Origin: Alphaproteobacteria bacterium
GTDB lineage: Bacteria > Pseudomonadota > Alphaproteobacteria > Rickettsiales > UBA1997
DNA: 14,231 bases
Assembly (NCBI GenBank): GCA_016869775.1
Contig: VGDJ01000021.1
Span: forward strand, 1-14,231
Reading direction: 5' to 3'
The notes under the pieces were generated by a model. It was not told where the DNA came from. It did no database searches and worked only from the letters and a program-made list of their open reading frames with translations. Both the position numbers and the translations under genes were made by a program. Positions 13,522 through 14,231 of the stretch are shown piece after piece. Numbering within the stretch: position 1 is the first letter of the stretch; the number at the start of each line of letters is the position of its first letter.

Positions 13522-14211
13522 ATGGCCGCAATTATAGAAATCAAAAACATCAGCAAAACTTTTTTCCAAGCTCATGAAAAATTTGAGGTAATTAAGAAAG
13601 CAAATCTTATTATAAACTCCTCAGATCTCATATCACTTGTTGGCCCTTCTGGCTCAGGAAAGACAACCCTTCTTCAAATATGTGGTCTTTTAGATAATCC
13701 GACCAGCGGCTCAATAATAATTGATGGTATTGACGCCTCAATTGCAAGCGACAAACTAAGAACTTCTCTTCGACAAAATAAAATTGGCTTTATTTATCAG
13801 TTTCATCACTTAATGCCAGAATTTAGCGCTGTCGAAAATGTAGCTCTTCCCCTCTTAATTCAAGGATTTAAGAAAGCAGAAGCTATAAAAATTGCTTCTC
13901 AAACATTAGATGAAGTTGAACTTTCAGATCGCTATAATTTTAAACCCTCCCAATTATCGGGCGGACAGCAACAAAGAGTTGCAATCGCTAGAGCAATAGT
14001 TGCTAAACCTAAATTAATTCTAGCCGATGAGCCAACTGGTAATCTAGATTCAGAACTTTCACAAAAAGTTTTTGATTTACTTAAAAATTTGGTCAAAAAA
14101 CATCAAATCGCCTGCCTTGTAGTTACTCACAATCTTGAGTTAGCTAAAAAAACTGATAGAATTATAAAAATTAAAAATGGGCAACTAAACGAAGAAAATC
14201 AATGCTCATAA
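13522..14211 (+). CDS. lolD: Lipoprotein-releasing system ATP-binding protein LolD
   Basis: ATPase of the LolCDE complex, which extracts outer-membrane lipoproteins from the inner membrane and hands them to LolA. The 229 residues match the family. Walker A is GPSGSGKTT (41-49), followed by the LolD-typical [26 protein letters not shown] (90-115), ABC signature [14 protein letters not shown] (145-158), Walker B LILADE (165-170) with PTGNLD (171-176), and switch H203. The QFHHLMPEF segment distinguishes it from MacB and FtsE relatives. No lolC/lolE is seen in the window; in many alphaproteobacteria it lies just upstream of lolD, where carD is found here. The ATG follows the carD stop with zero bases between, so the two are surely cotranscribed. 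At least two lipoproteins and BamE encoded nearby would be its clients. Confidence 0.95.
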   Translation: MAAIIEIKNISKTFFQAHEKFEVIKKANLIINSSDLISLVGPSGSGKTTLLQICGLLDNPTSGSIIIDGIDASIASDKLRTSLRQNKIGFIYQFHHLMPEFSAVENVALPLLIQGFKKAEAIKIASQTLDEVELSDRYNFKPSQLSGGQQQRVAIARAIVAKPKLILADEPTGNLDSELSQKVFDLLKNLVKKHQIACLVVTHNLELAKKTDRIIKIKNGQLNEENQCS

Positions 14212-14231
14212 TCTTAAAAAATCAATTTTGA

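Noticed and set aside
13355..13537. 60-residue plus-strand frame in the carD tail
   Set aside because: Out-of-frame shadow of the acidic repeat codons; Met/Lys/Ile bias is a by-product.
13321..13575. 84-residue minus-strand frame rich in Ile/Phe, looking like a membrane protein
   Set aside because: It is the antisense of the Asp/Glu/Lys-rich end of carD; acidic GAT/GAA codons read as Ile/Phe on the other strand. No independent support.

Overview
The window is strongly AT-rich and densely coding. It reads as chromosomal DNA of an alphaproteobacterium, most likely one of the reduced-genome, host-associated Rickettsiales-like lineages. Supporting signs are the rpmF-plsX-fabH order, an alphaproteobacterial-type BamE, a CarD/CdnL regulator, LolD and a type-2 dGTPase-like protein, together with long A/T homopolymers and weak ribosome binding sites. 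LpxC indicates lipid A, which argues against Anaplasmataceae. ThiL and a glycine C-acetyltransferase are not what I expect in a typical Rickettsia. The exact lineage cannot be fixed from sequence alone. No tRNA, rRNA, CRISPR array, insertion sequence or phage gene was seen.

Layout. From 1 to 2214 the minus strand carries a compact cluster: kbl, a 45-residue single-span membrane protein that overlaps it by one base, and a dGTPase-like gene that runs off the left edge. An AT-rich divergent spacer with short tandem repeats and an inverted repeat follows. Next comes a small lysine-rich lipoprotein gene closed by a very good intrinsic terminator. From 2838 to 5448 the plus strand carries thiL, an RDD membrane protein and lpxC with overlaps or short gaps. 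From 5503 to 6712 the minus strand carries a 104-residue unknown protein, an unknown small lipoprotein and bamE. A strong divergent promoter then drives rpmF-plsX-fabH (6887-9141), followed by an unknown hydrophilic protein. A minus-strand pair, an M23 murein peptidase and a GT4-like glycosyltransferase joined by a TAATG overlap, occupies 9645-12121. The window ends with a plus-strand pair, an unusual CarD-family regulator and lolD, joined with no spacer.

The dominant theme is the cell envelope: phospholipid and fatty-acid initiation (PlsX, FabH), lipid A (LpxC), outer-membrane protein assembly (BamE), lipoprotein export (LolD), murein remodelling (M23 peptidase), sugar transfer (GT4) and at least two lipoproteins of unknown role. 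The most unusual object is the CarD-family protein. A recognisable CarD core of about 160 residues is flanked by an arginine-free N-terminal tail with about 49 lysines in 145 residues and by a strongly acidic C-terminal tail, an architecture that recalls eukaryotic chromatin proteins.
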